Of a stretch of DNA of 64,000 nucleotides, positions 52,800 through 61,869 are shown piece after piece. Under the pieces are notes generated by a model. The model saw only the letters and a program-made list of their open reading frames with translations. It did not search any database and had not been told where the DNA came from. Numbering within the stretch: the stretch's first letter is position 1; every line of letters begins with the position of its first letter. This stretch comes from Lysobacter solisilvae (GTDB lineage: Bacteria > Pseudomonadota > Gammaproteobacteria > Xanthomonadales > Xanthomonadaceae): assembly GCF_016613535.2 (NCBI RefSeq), contig NZ_CP071518.1:1-64000 (forward strand). The letters run 5' to 3'. The position numbers and the translations under genes were made by a program.

Positions 52800-52968
52800 G
52801 GACGAGGATCGCTGGTGAACGGGACGGGTCCGCGATGCAGGGTAGCCCTTCGCGCAGGCACGTGGGATGAGGCTCGCGCGATCGGGTGGCCGAGGCAAGC
52901 CGGCAGGAGGGGGCAGCCGGCACCCCGGGCAGACCGGGCTCGCTCCCTCCAGCCGGGCCGCCCTGCGG

Positions 52969-53757
52969 TCATTCGAGTTGCCGGAGCAGGGTCGCGCCGC
53001 CGAGGTGGCGCATCTGCCGCTGGATCGCGTTGCTGCGACGCTGCACATAGGGGCCGGGACGACTGATGCTGTAGCGGCGCGGATTGGGCAGGACGGCGGC
53101 CATGCGGGCGGCTTCGGCCGGGCCCAGCCTGCGCGCGTCCTTGCGGAAGTACGTGCGCGCCGCGGCCTGGGCGCCGTAGACCCCGTCACCCAGCTCCACC
53201 GTATTGGCATAGACCTCGATGATCCGCTGCTTCGACCACAGAGTCTCGATCAGTACCGTGTACCAGACCTCCAGGCCCTTTCGCAGCCAGCGCGTGGGCC
53301 CGCGACCGCGCCACAGGAACAGGTTCTTCGCCGTCTGCTGGCTGATCGTGCTGGCGCCGCGCAGTCGCTGCACCGTGGTGTTGCGCTTGCGCGCGCGCTC
53401 TTCGGCGCGCTCGTTGTGCTGGCGCGCCTTTTCGATGGCCTTGAAGTCGAAGCCATGGTGGTGGGGGAAGTTCTGGTCCTCGGCCGCGATCATCGCCACC
53501 GGGACATGCGCGGAAATCTCATCCATGTCGCGCCAGTCGTAGGCGATTCGGAATCCGAAGTCGCCGCTGCCCCAGGCTTCGAGCTGGCGCGCCACCATGA
53601 ACGCGGAAAGCGGCGGCTGGACGAACCGCAGTACCAGCACCTGGACGACGCTGAAGATCGCGAAGTACAGGGGGATGCGCCACCACCAGCGCCGGACGAA
53701 CGCAATCAGCCCCCGTCGGGCCGGGGCCGCCGGGCCCGGTGCCAGATCATCGGTCAT
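52969..53757 (-). CDS. mtgA: Monofunctional biosynthetic peptidoglycan transglycosylase
   Basis: MtgA polymerises lipid II into glycan strands without a transpeptidase domain. The ATG at 53757 gives 262 residues. A membrane helix lies at 26-46. The GT51 catalytic glutamate is Glu93 in [14 protein letters not shown], and [31 protein letters not shown] and [17 protein letters not shown] follow. It diverges from the TPR-hydroxylase gene by 64 bases. No anomalies were seen. Confidence 0.96.
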   Translation of the reverse strand: MTDDLAPGPAAPARRGLIAFVRRWWWRIPLYFAIFSVVQVLVLRFVQPPLSAFMVARQLEAWGSGDFGFRIAYDWRDMDEISAHVPVAMIAAEDQNFPHHHGFDFKAIEKARQHNERAEERARKRNTTVQRLRGASTISQQTAKNLFLWRGRGPTRWLRKGLEVWYTVLIETLWSKQRIIEVYANTVELGDGVYGAQAAARTYFRKDARRLGPAEAARMAAVLPNPRRYSISRPGPYVQRRSNAIQRQMRHLGGATLLRQLE

Positions 53758-53821
53758 ACTTTGTAGGCGCCCCGGCGCGAACCTGCTCAATTCCCCGACA
53801 TGTTGATGGGTCACCCGCCCG

Positions 53822-55123
53822 ATGCCAAGCGCTTCCCCGCCCGCCCCTTCCGCGCTTGACGCGCTGCTCGCGCACGCGCGCCAGGTGTCCGCCACCGGGG
53901 ACGCCGCGGGCGCCCAGCTTTGCTGGCAGAAGGTGCTCGAGCAGGTCCCGCACCACCCCGAGGCCTGGTACCAGCTCGGATGGCAGGCGCTGTCGGAAGG
54001 ACGCTATGGGCAGGCCCAGGATTGCCTGCGCCGCGCCGTGGCCGGCGCACCGCAACTGGCGGTCCTGCATTCCACCCTGGCCCGCGCATATCGCCTGGAC
54101 GGGCAGTTCGAGCAGGCGCTGGCGTCACTCGAGCGGGCCGTGCTGGCCGACCCGCTGGCGTGGGGCGCCCGCTATGAACAGGGCGAGGTGCTCGTCGCGA
54201 TGGGGCGCCGCCGCGCCGCCGCCATGGCGTGGCAGATGGCATTGAGCATCACCCCACCCGGCCAGCTCCATGTGGCCGAGGTCAAGACCATGGTGGATCG
54301 CGCCCAGGCGTTCGTCGGCGATGTCCGGAGCGAACTGGGGGAGCACCTGCGTGCGCAACTGGGCGATCTGTACGCCCAGGCCGACTCGCACGAGCGCCGG
54401 CGTTTCGACGCATGCCTGGGCATTGTCGAAGGCACGCGCCGCTTCGCGACGCAACAGCCGGCCACGCTGCCTTATCCGCGGCTGCCGGCGATCCCGTTCT
54501 TCGATCGCGACGAGTTCGAGTGGGTGCCGCAGATCGAGGCCGCCTTTCCGGCCATCCTGGCCGAGCTCCACGACCTGCTCGAACGGCCCACCGGCTTCGA
54601 ACCGTATGTGCAGAGCGAGCCCGGAATATCGGCGCGCCAGTTCAGCGCCCTGGACCACACGCTGGACTGGGGCGCGTTCTTCCTGTGGAAGCACGGCCAG
54701 CGGATCGAGGAGAACTGCCGCCGCTGCCCCGCCACCGAGGCGGCGCTGGCCGCAGTGCCCCAGGTCCACATCGCCGAGCGCGCGCCGGTGTCCTTCTTCT
54801 CGGCGCTCAAGCCGCGCACGCACATCCCCATGCATTTCGGTGCGACCAATACGCGCCTCACCGTCCACCTGCCGCTGATCGTGCCGGAGAACTGCGCCAT
54901 CAGCGTCGGCGGCGAGGTGCGGGGCTGGACGCCCGGGGAACTGCTGATCTTCGACGACACCTTCGAGCACGAAGCCTGGAACCGCAGCGACAGCCTGCGC
55001 GTGGTCCTGATCTTCGACGTGTGGAACCCCCTGCTCAGCCCGCTGGAGCGTGAACTGGTGACGCGGACGATCGGGGGGCTCCTTGATTTCTACCGCGGCC
55101 ATGCCGATCTGGGAGAGCTATGA
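53822..55123 (+). CDS. TPR protein with aspartyl/asparaginyl beta-hydroxylase domain
   Basis: The 433-residue protein starts with TPR-like helical repeats (10-130), with [17 protein letters not shown] and [17 protein letters not shown]. The C-terminal half is an aspartyl/asparaginyl beta-hydroxylase domain, an Fe(II)/2-oxoglutarate oxygenase. Metal or cosubstrate histidines are His338 in [18 protein letters not shown] and His383 in [13 protein letters not shown]. Bacterial targets are largely unknown; relatives include lipid A hydroxylase LpxO, but the TPR part suggests a protein partner. The stop overlaps the hslO start as ATGA, implying coupled expression with this redox chaperone. Confidence 0.92.
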   Translation: MPSASPPAPSALDALLAHARQVSATGDAAGAQLCWQKVLEQVPHHPEAWYQLGWQALSEGRYGQAQDCLRRAVAGAPQLAVLHSTLARAYRLDGQFEQALASLERAVLADPLAWGARYEQGEVLVAMGRRRAAAMAWQMALSITPPGQLHVAEVKTMVDRAQAFVGDVRSELGEHLRAQLGDLYAQADSHERRRFDACLGIVEGTRRFATQQPATLPYPRLPAIPFFDRDEFEWVPQIEAAFPAILAELHDLLERPTGFEPYVQSEPGISARQFSALDHTLDWGAFFLWKHGQRIEENCRRCPATEAALAAVPQVHIAERAPVSFFSALKPRTHIPMHFGATNTRLTVHLPLIVPENCAISVGGEVRGWTPGELLIFDDTFEHEAWNRSDSLRVVLIFDVWNPLLSPLERELVTRTIGGLLDFYRGHADLGEL

Positions 55124-56016
55124 CCAACGATCGCGACAGCCTCACCCGTTTCATCATCGAGCGCGCCGGCGTGCGTGGCGTGCGCGTGCACCTGCAGGAC
55201 GCCTGGCGCCACATCCTTACGCGCACCGACTACCCTGCCGCCGCCGCGGAACTGCTGGGCGAAGCCACGGCCGCCGCCGCCCTGTTCACCGGCCATGCCA
55301 AGGTCGCGGGACGGCTGTCGGTGCAACTGCGCGGCACTGGCGCGCTGCGCACGCTCTTCACCGAATGCACGGCCTCGGGCACGGTGCGCGGGATCGCCCA
55401 ACTGGCCGACGAAGGCGAGGTTTCGCGCGACCTGCGAGACCTCGGCCCGGATGCCATGCTGGCGATCACGATCGAAAATCCGCCCACATCGCAACACCGC
55501 GACCCGGTGCGCTATCAGGGCCTGATCGCCCTGGAATCCGATTCGCTGGCGGGCGCGTTCGAGGATTACTTCCGCCGCTCGGAGCAACTGCCCACTCGCC
55601 TGTTGCTGACGGCCAACGAGCATTCCGCGGCGGGCCTGATGCTGCAGAAGCTGCCTGGCGATACGGGCGACGAGGATGGCTGGGCGCGGGCCGGGGCGTT
55701 GTTCGACACGCTTTCGACCCAGGAGCTGCTGGATCTTCCGGCCGAGACCCTCTTGATGCGCCTGTTCCACGAGGACGACGTCAAGATCCTGGGCGGCCAC
55801 CCGCTGGCCTTCGCGTGCTCGTGTTCCCGCGAACGGGTGGAGGCGATGCTGGTGTCGCTGGGTGCGCAGGAGGCCCTGGCGGCCGTGGCCGACGGACAGG
55901 CCCACGTGCGTTGTGAGTTCTGCGGCCAGTCCTATCTCTTCAGTGGGGAACAGGTGGAGGCGTTGTTCGTTCCGGCAGGGGCCGAGCTCCAGCCGGCCCC
56001 GGACCGACTCCAATGA
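55120..56016 (+). CDS. hslO: Redox-regulated chaperone Hsp33
   Basis: Hsp33 becomes an active holdase when oxidation releases zinc from its C-terminal cysteines. The 298-residue protein keeps all four: Cys233 and Cys235 (ACSCSRERV) and Cys265 and Cys268 (RCEFCGQSY). The N-terminal core includes LGEATAAAALFTGHAKVAGR and GIAQLADEGEV. The gene overlaps the TPR-hydroxylase gene by four bases. Coupling to an oxygen-dependent enzyme suggests a shared role in oxidative stress, an inference from order only. Confidence 0.96.
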   Translation: MTNDRDSLTRFIIERAGVRGVRVHLQDAWRHILTRTDYPAAAAELLGEATAAAALFTGHAKVAGRLSVQLRGTGALRTLFTECTASGTVRGIAQLADEGEVSRDLRDLGPDAMLAITIENPPTSQHRDPVRYQGLIALESDSLAGAFEDYFRRSEQLPTRLLLTANEHSAAGLMLQKLPGDTGDEDGWARAGALFDTLSTQELLDLPAETLLMRLFHEDDVKILGGHPLAFACSCSRERVEAMLVSLGAQEALAAVADGQAHVRCEFCGQSYLFSGEQVEALFVPAGAELQPAPDRLQ

Positions 56017-56041
56017 TTCAGGTTGCGACTGCCGGCACAGA

Positions 56042-56070
56042 TTGTTAAAGAAGCATAAAGGGACTATAGT
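56042..56070 (+). promoter_or_regulatory. Strong sigma-70 promoter for the exported protein at 56125
   Basis: TTGTTA (56042-56047) and TATAGT (56065-56070) are exactly 17 bases apart, in a low-GC patch just after hslO. The -35 matches four of six and the -10 five of six. The next ATG is about 55 bases downstream. It is the best promoter match in the window. Confidence 0.62.
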
Positions 56071-56124
56071 CCTCAGCCCAGAAAGCGGGGAACTTCACCG
56101 GCCCAACCCGGTCGTAACCACGCC

Positions 56125-56979
56125 ATGAAAGCGCGCCTCTTCCAACTGCCTCTTGCCCTGATGCTCGCGCTCGCCGCGACACCCGGCGCGCATGCGCAGT
56201 CCGGGGGCAAGCTGTCGGATACGACCCTGCTCCCGGTCTGGAATGCCAACAGCGGCAAGCTCGAGGCCGTGCTCCAGCTGGAACCCACGTCGATGCCGGT
56301 CGCCGGTGCGCGCTGGCGTACTGGACGCAATACCCTCGACGCCGCATTCGGCTTGGACGCGGGCAATACCCTTGGCCTGGTCTGCGACCGCAAGACCGGC
56401 CTGGCCACGGCCATCGGCAATCTCGCCAACCACTGCATGCTCGCAGCCCTGGACAACGACGCCGGCGACCGCCAGGTCGCAGCCGGCGCGAGCCTGATCC
56501 GCGGCACGGGCCGAGTGGGCGTGACGCTGGGCACGGCCCGGGACACGCTCCCCGCCTGGCTGAGCCCGACCGCGAAGACCACCCGGCTCGACCAGAACAG
56601 CCTGACCCTCTACGGCCAGAAGAACATCGGCCGCGAGGCGACCGTCTCCATTGGTGGCACCTGGGCCCGCGCGCGGCTGATTCCGGCCGGGGACGTCCCC
56701 AGCGAGGTCACCGACCGCTGGACCAGCCAGAGCATTTCCATCGGCGCCGGAGTGGGGAATTTTGGCGCCAACATCGTCGGCCGCGTGGTCGACACGCCCG
56801 GGCTGCCGGGCCAATGGGAAGGGCTGGGCGTCGGATTGACGTGGCGCACGCCCTGGAGCGGGCAGCTGACGGTGGGCGCCGAGAACGTCGTCACCCGCGG
56901 CAAGAACCCCTTTGCCCCGAGCAATCTCGACAAGGACGAGGGCACCGTTCCCTACGTCCGGTACGAGCAGGACCTCTGA
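56125..56979 (+). CDS. Uncharacterised exported protein, possible beta-rich envelope protein
   Basis: I do not recognise a named family. The 284-residue product has a clear signal peptide (MKARLFQLPLALMLALAATP, cleavage after AHA near 24). The mature part is rich in Gly, Thr and alternating hydrophobic residues, e.g. TVSIGGTWARARLIPAG, SISIGAGVGNFGANIVGRVV and LTWRTPWSGQLTVGAENVV, consistent with beta-strands and perhaps an outer-membrane barrel. It ends in YEQDL, not the usual terminal Phe. Two cysteines (VCDRKTG, NHCML) could form a disulfide. It has its own promoter and stands between hslO and the TonB receptor. Confidence 0.8.
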   Translation: MKARLFQLPLALMLALAATPGAHAQSGGKLSDTTLLPVWNANSGKLEAVLQLEPTSMPVAGARWRTGRNTLDAAFGLDAGNTLGLVCDRKTGLATAIGNLANHCMLAALDNDAGDRQVAAGASLIRGTGRVGVTLGTARDTLPAWLSPTAKTTRLDQNSLTLYGQKNIGREATVSIGGTWARARLIPAGDVPSEVTDRWTSQSISIGAGVGNFGANIVGRVVDTPGLPGQWEGLGVGLTWRTPWSGQLTVGAENVVTRGKNPFAPSNLDKDEGTVPYVRYEQDL

Positions 56980-57181
56980 CGGGACATCCCCGCGTCTTCG
57001 CGGCGGGCGCTGACAGCGCCCCCATCTTCTCCTAGCTGATCGCTCAAGCCCCGTATTCAGGGCTCGCGCTTGTCATTGCGCGGCCAATTTCCGTGCCGGC
57101 CATCCCATTCGGGCCCCGTCCCGACGAGCGCCGATGAGCGGTCGCCGGACGCCCGCGCGGCTCTTGCCGCACCCGCGCGGC

Positions 57182-57251
57182 GGGGACGGATTTCGCCACC
57201 CACCCGCCCCGGGAGGTCCTCCACGGGCCCTGGGGACGGGATTTCGCCACC
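57182..57251. repeat. Direct repeat pair upstream of the TonB receptor
   Basis: Two copies of a 19-20 base element, GGGGACGG followed by ATTTCGCCACC, occur at 57182-57200 and 57232-57251. They are identical except for one extra G in the second. Start-to-start distance is 50 bases, about five helical turns. They could be paired operator sites or a small intergenic repeat family. Confidence 0.55.
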
Positions 57252-57320
57252 GAGCCCTATCACGCGCCGCCCCTTGAAAAAAGGGCCAGAACGCCTTTCG
57301 TCGGCCCGCGTTAACGACAC

Positions 57321-57349
57321 TTTAATTTTTGAAAAGAGGGGGCTACTAT
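57321..57349 (+). promoter_or_regulatory. Candidate promoter of the TonB receptor
   Basis: TTTAAT (57321-57326) and TACTAT (57344-57349) are 17 bases apart in an A+T-rich stretch. The -10 matches five of six; the -35 is weak (two or three of six), so an activator may be needed. The leader to the chosen ATG is about 50 bases. Confidence 0.35.
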
Positions 57350-57403
57350 CGCCCGGACCTTACCGGATTGGGTGTCTTTTTTGACATCACCGGGAGGGTT
57401 CCC

Positions 57404-60400
57404 ATGGGAAACCACACCAAGATCGACTTGGAGAGAGAGATCATGCAATTGAAGAGAACCAAGCTGCGCGACGCGATTACCTTCGCGATCGTCGTCGGCG
57501 CCACGGGGTTCGCAGGTTCGGCGCTCGCACAGGACGCCCAGCCGGCAGCCCAGCCCGCCGACCAGCCGACCGAGCTCGACGCCATCCAGGTGACCGGTAG
57601 CCGTATTTCGATCCCCGGCCTGACCACCAACAGCCCGGTCATGACCGTCGAGCGCGCCGAGATCGACCGCGCGCAGCCGGTTTCTGCCGAAGACTTCCTG
57701 AAGCAGCAGCCCAGCGCCGTCCCGGCCATGGGCCCGGGCATGAACAACGGCAACGCCGGTGCCGCGACGCTGAACCTGCGTGGCCTGGGTGCGAACCGCA
57801 CGCTCGTCCTGCTGGACGGCCGCCGCCTGGTGCCGTTCGATCTGAACGGCGTCGTCGACACCAACATCATCCCGGTCGCCCTGCTGCAGAGCGTGGACAT
57901 CGTGACCGGTGGCGCCTCGGCCGTGTACGGCGCCGACGCCATCGCCGGTGTCGCCAACTTCGTGCTGCGTCGTGACTTCGAAGGCCTGGAAATCGCCTCG
58001 CAGTACGGCATGTCGCACGAAAACGACGGTGACCGCTGGCGCACCGACGTCACCATGGGTGCCAACTTCGACGACGGCCGCGGCAACGTGGCGCTGAGCG
58101 TTGGTCGTTCGCACACCGACGACGTCCGCCAGGGCTCGCGTCCGTGGGGCCTGGTCTCGCGTTCGTCGGCTTCCGGCAACGCGCAGGGTTCCGGCACCGC
58201 GACCCCGACCAACATCTTCGGTGAGTTCGATGTGGGCGGCACGGTCGACCAGACCACCGGCCTGATCACCGGCCCGAACGCGACCTACAACTTCAACCCG
58301 CTGAATTTCTACCAGGTCGGTGGCGATCGCTACCAGGCCACGGCCCTGGGCCGTTACGAAATCACCGAGAAGGCTGAAGCCTACGCCCAGCTGCTGTACA
58401 CCAAGTCGGACGTCTTCACCCAGCTGGCCTCGTCGGGTACGTTCCTTGACACCTTCGCGGTGAACATCGGCAACCCGTACATCAACGACGCCATGCGCGC
58501 CCAGCTGTGCGCGGACCGTGCTGCCCTCAACGCCTCGGAAATCGCTGCTGGCGTGGATCCGGCTGACGCCACCCCGCTCATCGCCGACTGCTCGCTCAAC
58601 AGCCTGGAGACGGTCAACCTCACGCTCGGCCGCCGCTTCACGGAAATGGGCCCGCGTCTGAATGACTTCTTCAACAAGACGTTCCAGTTCACGGTCGGCC
58701 TGCGCGGCGACCTGACGGACCACTGGCGTTACGACGCCTACTGGACCCACGGCGAATCCGACCAGCTGCAGACCCGCTCCAACTGGGGTTCGCTGTCGAA
58801 GGTCCGTCAGTCGCTGATCGCGATTGCCAACCCGGACGGCACGCTGTCGTGCGTCAACGGCGCCAACGGCTGCGTCCCGCTGAACCTGTTTGGTCCGTCG
58901 GGCTCGATCGCCGACGACCAGATCGGCTTCATCAACCAGGGTGCGCTGCTGACCCAGGGCGTCCGCCAGAACGTGTTCTCGGCGTCGGTTTCCGGCGACC
59001 TAGGCGACACCTTCAAGAGCCCGTGGGCTGATTACCCGATCGGCCTGGTGTTCGGTGTGGAGCGTCGCTCCGCCTCGGCCTTCAACGCCTCGGACACGGC
59101 CAGCCAGCAGGGTGACGTGCTCGGTACCGGCGGCGCCTCGCCGGACCTGGACGGCAAGTTCTCGCTGAAGGAGCTCTACACCGAGTTCCTGCTGCCGATC
59201 GTCAGCGGTCGCCCGGGCGCCTACGCGCTGAACCTCGAAGGCGGCTACCGTCGTTCGTCGTTCAACGTCGCCGGCGGCGGTTCGCAGTCCTACGGCACCT
59301 GGAAGTACGGCCTGGAATGGGCACCGATCGAAAGCCTGCGCTTCCGTGGCATGTTCCAGCACGCCGTGCGCGCGCCGAACGTCAACGAGCTGTTCTTCCC
59401 GCAGACCACGATCCTCGACAACCGCGACGAAGATCCCTGCGCCGATGACTCGCTGGATCAGGCGAACAACACCATCCCCGGCACGCTGGAATACCTGTGC
59501 GTCCAGACCGGCGTGCCGGCCTTCCGCATCGGCGGCGACCCGACGACCGAAGACGACGAAGGTCTGCAGCAGCCGTCGGCTGGCCAGATCAACGCCCTGT
59601 TCGGCGGCAACCTGAACCTCGACCCCGAAATCGCCGACACCCAGACCATCGGCCTGGTGTGGACCCCGACCTTCGGCGGCAACGAGTTCGCGCTGACCCT
59701 GGACTACTGGAACATCGAGATGGAGGACCTGATCTCGTCCTTCACCGCCGATGACGTCATCGACGGCTGCTACACCGCCGCCCTGAACCCGGGCTTCAAC
59801 CCGGCCAACCCGTTCTGCGCGCTGCAGGGTCGTAACCCGGCCAACGGCACCTGGAATGGTTCGGGCTCGATCGGCGTGTACGAAGTCCTGAGCAACCTGG
59901 GCAACCTGGAAACGGATGGCTGGGACCTCGGCGCTCGTTACGGCTTCGAGATCGGCAGCGCGGGTCGCCTCGACCTGGCTCTCGACCTGACGCACACGAT
60001 GAAGAACGACAACCAGGCCACTCCGATTTCGACGGTCCACGAGTGCGCCGGCCGTTACTCGGCCGCGTGCAACACGCTGACCCCGGAATGGAAGTTCAAC
60101 CAGCGCACCGTGTGGGGCATTGGCGACTTCGAGTTCGGCCTGACCTGGCGTTATGTCGGTTCGATGGAAGCCGAAGAAGGCACCGGTCCGTGGTTCCCGG
60201 CGTACAGCTCCATCGACGCCTACAACTACTTCGACCTGTCGGCTACCTGGAAGGCTCCCTTCAACGCGCGCTTCACCTTCACGGTGAACAACCTCGCCGA
60301 CAAGGAACCGCCGTTCGTGGGTAACACGATCGGTTCGACCAGCCAGAACAGCGGCAACACGTTCCCGCAGGTGTACGACGCGATCGGTCGCTTCTACACC

Positions 60401-60424
60401 CTCGGCGTGACGATGAAGTTCTAA
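57404..60424 (+). CDS. TonB-dependent outer-membrane receptor
   Basis: The ATG at 57404, six bases after GGAGGG, gives 1006 residues; ATG 57443 (MQLKRTKLRDA) is an alternative signal start. The signal peptide ends near SALA|QD. A TonB-box-like ELDAIQVTGSRI precedes the plug domain (NAGAATLNLRGLGANRTLVL, VDIVTGGASAVYGADAIAGV). The remaining about 800 residues form the barrel, with large loops containing Asp/Asn-rich segments, ending in YTLGVTMKF, the classic terminal Phe. The plug resembles receptors of xanthomonads and sphingomonads for plant- or peptide-derived substrates, but the ligand is unknown. Codons such as CGT and GGT are commoner than in neighbours, suggesting high expression. A strong terminator follows. 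Confidence 0.93.
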   Translation: MGNHTKIDLEREIMQLKRTKLRDAITFAIVVGATGFAGSALAQDAQPAAQPADQPTELDAIQVTGSRISIPGLTTNSPVMTVERAEIDRAQPVSAEDFLKQQPSAVPAMGPGMNNGNAGAATLNLRGLGANRTLVLLDGRRLVPFDLNGVVDTNIIPVALLQSVDIVTGGASAVYGADAIAGVANFVLRRDFEGLEIASQYGMSHENDGDRWRTDVTMGANFDDGRGNVALSVGRSHTDDVRQGSRPWGLVSRSSASGNAQGSGTATPTNIFGEFDVGGTVDQTTGLITGPNATYNFNPLNFYQVGGDRYQATALGRYEITEKAEAYAQLLYTKSDVFTQLASSGTFLDTFAVNIGNPYINDAMRAQLCADRAALNASEIAAGVDPADATPLIADCSLNSLETVNLTLGRRFTEMGPRLNDFFNKTFQFTVGLRGDLTDHWRYDAYWTHGESDQLQTRSNWGSLSKVRQSLIAIANPDGTLSCVNGANGCVPLNLFGPSGSIADDQIGFINQGALLTQGVRQNVFSASVSGDLGDTFKSPWADYPIGLVFGVERRSASAFNASDTASQQGDVLGTGGASPDLDGKFSLKELYTEFLLPIVSGRPGAYALNLEGGYRRSSFNVAGGGSQSYGTWKYGLEWAPIESLRFRGMFQHAVRAPNVNELFFPQTTILDNRDEDPCADDSLDQANNTIPGTLEYLCVQTGVPAFRIGGDPTTEDDEGLQQPSAGQINALFGGNLNLDPEIADTQTIGLVWTPTFGGNEFALTLDYWNIEMEDLISSFTADDVIDGCYTAALNPGFNPANPFCALQGRNPANGTWNGSGSIGVYEVLSNLGNLETDGWDLGARYGFEIGSAGRLDLALDLTHTMKNDNQATPISTVHECAGRYSAACNTLTPEWKFNQRTVWGIGDFEFGLTWRYVGSMEAEEGTGPWFPAYSSIDAYNYFDLSATWKAPFNARFTFTVNNLADKEPPFVGNTIGSTSQNSGNTFPQVYDAIGRFYTLGVTMKF

Positions 60425-60447
60425 GCGTCAGCTTCAACGCAGTACCG

Positions 60448-60479
60448 GGAGGCGGGCTTCGGCCCGCCTCCTTTTTTTT
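60448..60479 (+). terminator. Intrinsic terminator after the TonB receptor
   Basis: GGAGGCGGGC (60448-60457), a UUCG-type loop and GCCCGCCTCC (60462-60471) form a perfect 10-bp stem, followed by eight Ts (60472-60479). It lies 23 bases after the stop codon and is a textbook rho-independent terminator. Confidence 0.95.
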
Positions 60480-60854
60480 GGGCGCAGTCCAGGGTGAACG
60501 TCGGCGGCGCTCAGGTTCGGCAATCCTGCCGATTGAGCCCTGCTCCCAGGCCAGCTGTCGGCTTCGACGTCCGGGCGACGTCCGGGCCGACATTCGCGGC
60601 GGAAACATGCGCCACTCGAGGTCAGCGGCGTCGCTTCGCAGACTGCGTCACGCGAGGGGTGGACACGCGACCGTGCCACTCCGGCAACGCTCGTCATCTC
60701 GCCGCGCGTCGTGCGGCCAGGCACAGGGAAATGCACTGCGCCCCGCGGCGGCGCACAACGGCACGCGTGGATGGCGGCAGTGGCGCCATCCAACCCGTCT
60801 CAACCTGATGCGCGAACCGCTGCTTCCACTGCCCGCCGAAGGCCGCCGCTTCGG
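60480..60854. other. 375-base region without a supported gene
   Basis: The open frames here have the composition of random GC-rich sequence and lack family features. An 11-base tandem duplication of CGACGTCCGGG lies at 60565-60586. A 7-bp stem, GCCGAAG/CTTCGGC (60835-60855), follows the DUF1223 stop on the minus strand but has no U-run. I see nothing else. Confidence 0.6.
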
Positions 60855-61634
60855 CTACTTCGCGCAGCCCGACAGCGGCATCTGCACCGCCTGCAGGCCG
60901 GCTCCATTGGTGCCGGACTCGGCGAACAGCACCAGACCCATGCGCGCCACGTCGGCATCGGCGGGCAGCGGGATCCGGGCATCGCCCGCGATCGGCTTCG
61001 CACCCAGTTGCCAGGGCCCGTGCAGCGCCCGCACGACGCGGTCGTGGTGGAGGGTGACGTTCTTGTTCTCGCCCGCGCGCACCGCGGAGGTCAGTCCGTC
61101 CTGGTAGAGCGCGAGCCACACGTACGCCGGTGCCGCGATGGCCGATTCGGGCGTCGCCTGAAAATCCACCTGCACGGCTCCGGGTTCGAGTTTCGCCGCC
61201 AGGCCCAGCCCGACGGGGGCGTCCTCGGCACGCGCCTGCAGCAACGATTCGACGGCGGCGGGCGAGCGCCATTTCACCATCACCTTTTCGCCGATCATCA
61301 CCGCCGGGGTGACGAGGGCCTTGCTCTTCGCCCAGCCGATGCGCGCCTTCTGGCGCTGGGAATTCATCGGCAGCCCGAACCGGTCCACCCACCCCAGGTC
61401 GTCCCAGTAGTCGACATGGAAGGCCAGCGCGGCCGCCTGTATCCCCCCTGCTTCCTGCGTGAGCTGCGAGAGCCATTTGTCGGCGGGCGGGCAGTCGCTG
61501 CAGCCTTCCGAGGTGTACAGCTCCACCAGCGGCAACTGCGCGGTCCCGCTGGCGGCCGAACACGCGTCCGTCGCCGCCGATGCCTGTGGGAGCCAGGCCA
61601 TCGCCAGGGCTGCGGTCAATGCACGAAGTCGCAT
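60855..61634 (-). CDS. DUF1223 exported thioredoxin-fold protein
   Basis: The ATG at 61634 follows AGGAGGT by about five bases and gives 259 residues. A signal peptide ends near ASA (20). The thioredoxin-like start VELYTSEGCSDCPPADKWL carries Cys45 and Cys48 (CxxC) and is the DUF1223 hallmark. HVDYWDDLGWVDRFG and GWAKSKALVTPAVMIGEK follow. The function is unknown, with a periplasmic thiol role plausible. The C-terminus has one more cysteine (SGCAK). Confidence 0.88.
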   Translation of the reverse strand: MRLRALTAALAMAWLPQASAATDACSAASGTAQLPLVELYTSEGCSDCPPADKWLSQLTQEAGGIQAAALAFHVDYWDDLGWVDRFGLPMNSQRQKARIGWAKSKALVTPAVMIGEKVMVKWRSPAAVESLLQARAEDAPVGLGLAAKLEPGAVQVDFQATPESAIAAPAYVWLALYQDGLTSAVRAGENKNVTLHHDRVVRALHGPWQLGAKPIAGDARIPLPADADVARMGLVLFAESGTNGAGLQAVQMPLSGCAK

Positions 61635-61810
61635 GGGCACCTCCTGCCGCGCCGGCCCCGGGTGGGCCGGTCTCGCGCCGTCTCCTATGGTGCGCCGACC
61701 CGCCTCAGCGCGATATGCAGCGCTTGCGAAACCCTGCAGGCCGACGGCGAACCGACAAACCGGTGCAAGCCTGTCCGGTACTTCCCGCAAACCGGCCGCG
61801 GCGCTGCATG

Positions 61811-61842
61811 AAAAAAGCGACGGTCCCTGCGGACCGTCGCTT
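61811..61842 (-). terminator. Intrinsic terminator after pckG
   Basis: On the minus strand a perfect 12-bp stem (61831-61842 with 61815-61826) and a four-base loop is followed by a T-run (A tract 61811-61816 on the plus strand). It lies 27 bases after the pckG stop and should end the pckG transcript before DUF1223. Confidence 0.92.
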
Positions 61843-61869
61843 CCATGGAGCCCGAACCGGCCCCAGTCC

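Larger units (their letters stand above)
56980..57403. other. 424-base non-coding region upstream of the TonB receptor
   Basis: No supported gene lies here. The region contains a pair of near-identical direct repeats (57182-57200 and 57232-57251), a candidate promoter near 57321-57349, and a short CCCTT/AAGGG stem near 57274-57290. The stretch from 57300 to 57350 is clearly A+T-richer than the rest. It is long for this gene-dense window, so regulation of the receptor is the likely use. Confidence 0.6.

Noticed and set aside
54125..55102. Minus-strand open frame across the TPR-hydroxylase gene
   Set aside because: Antisense shadow of a gene with conserved catalytic histidines.
60565..60586. 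11-base tandem duplication as a CRISPR or satellite
   Set aside because: Only two copies, no spacer structure and no cas genes.
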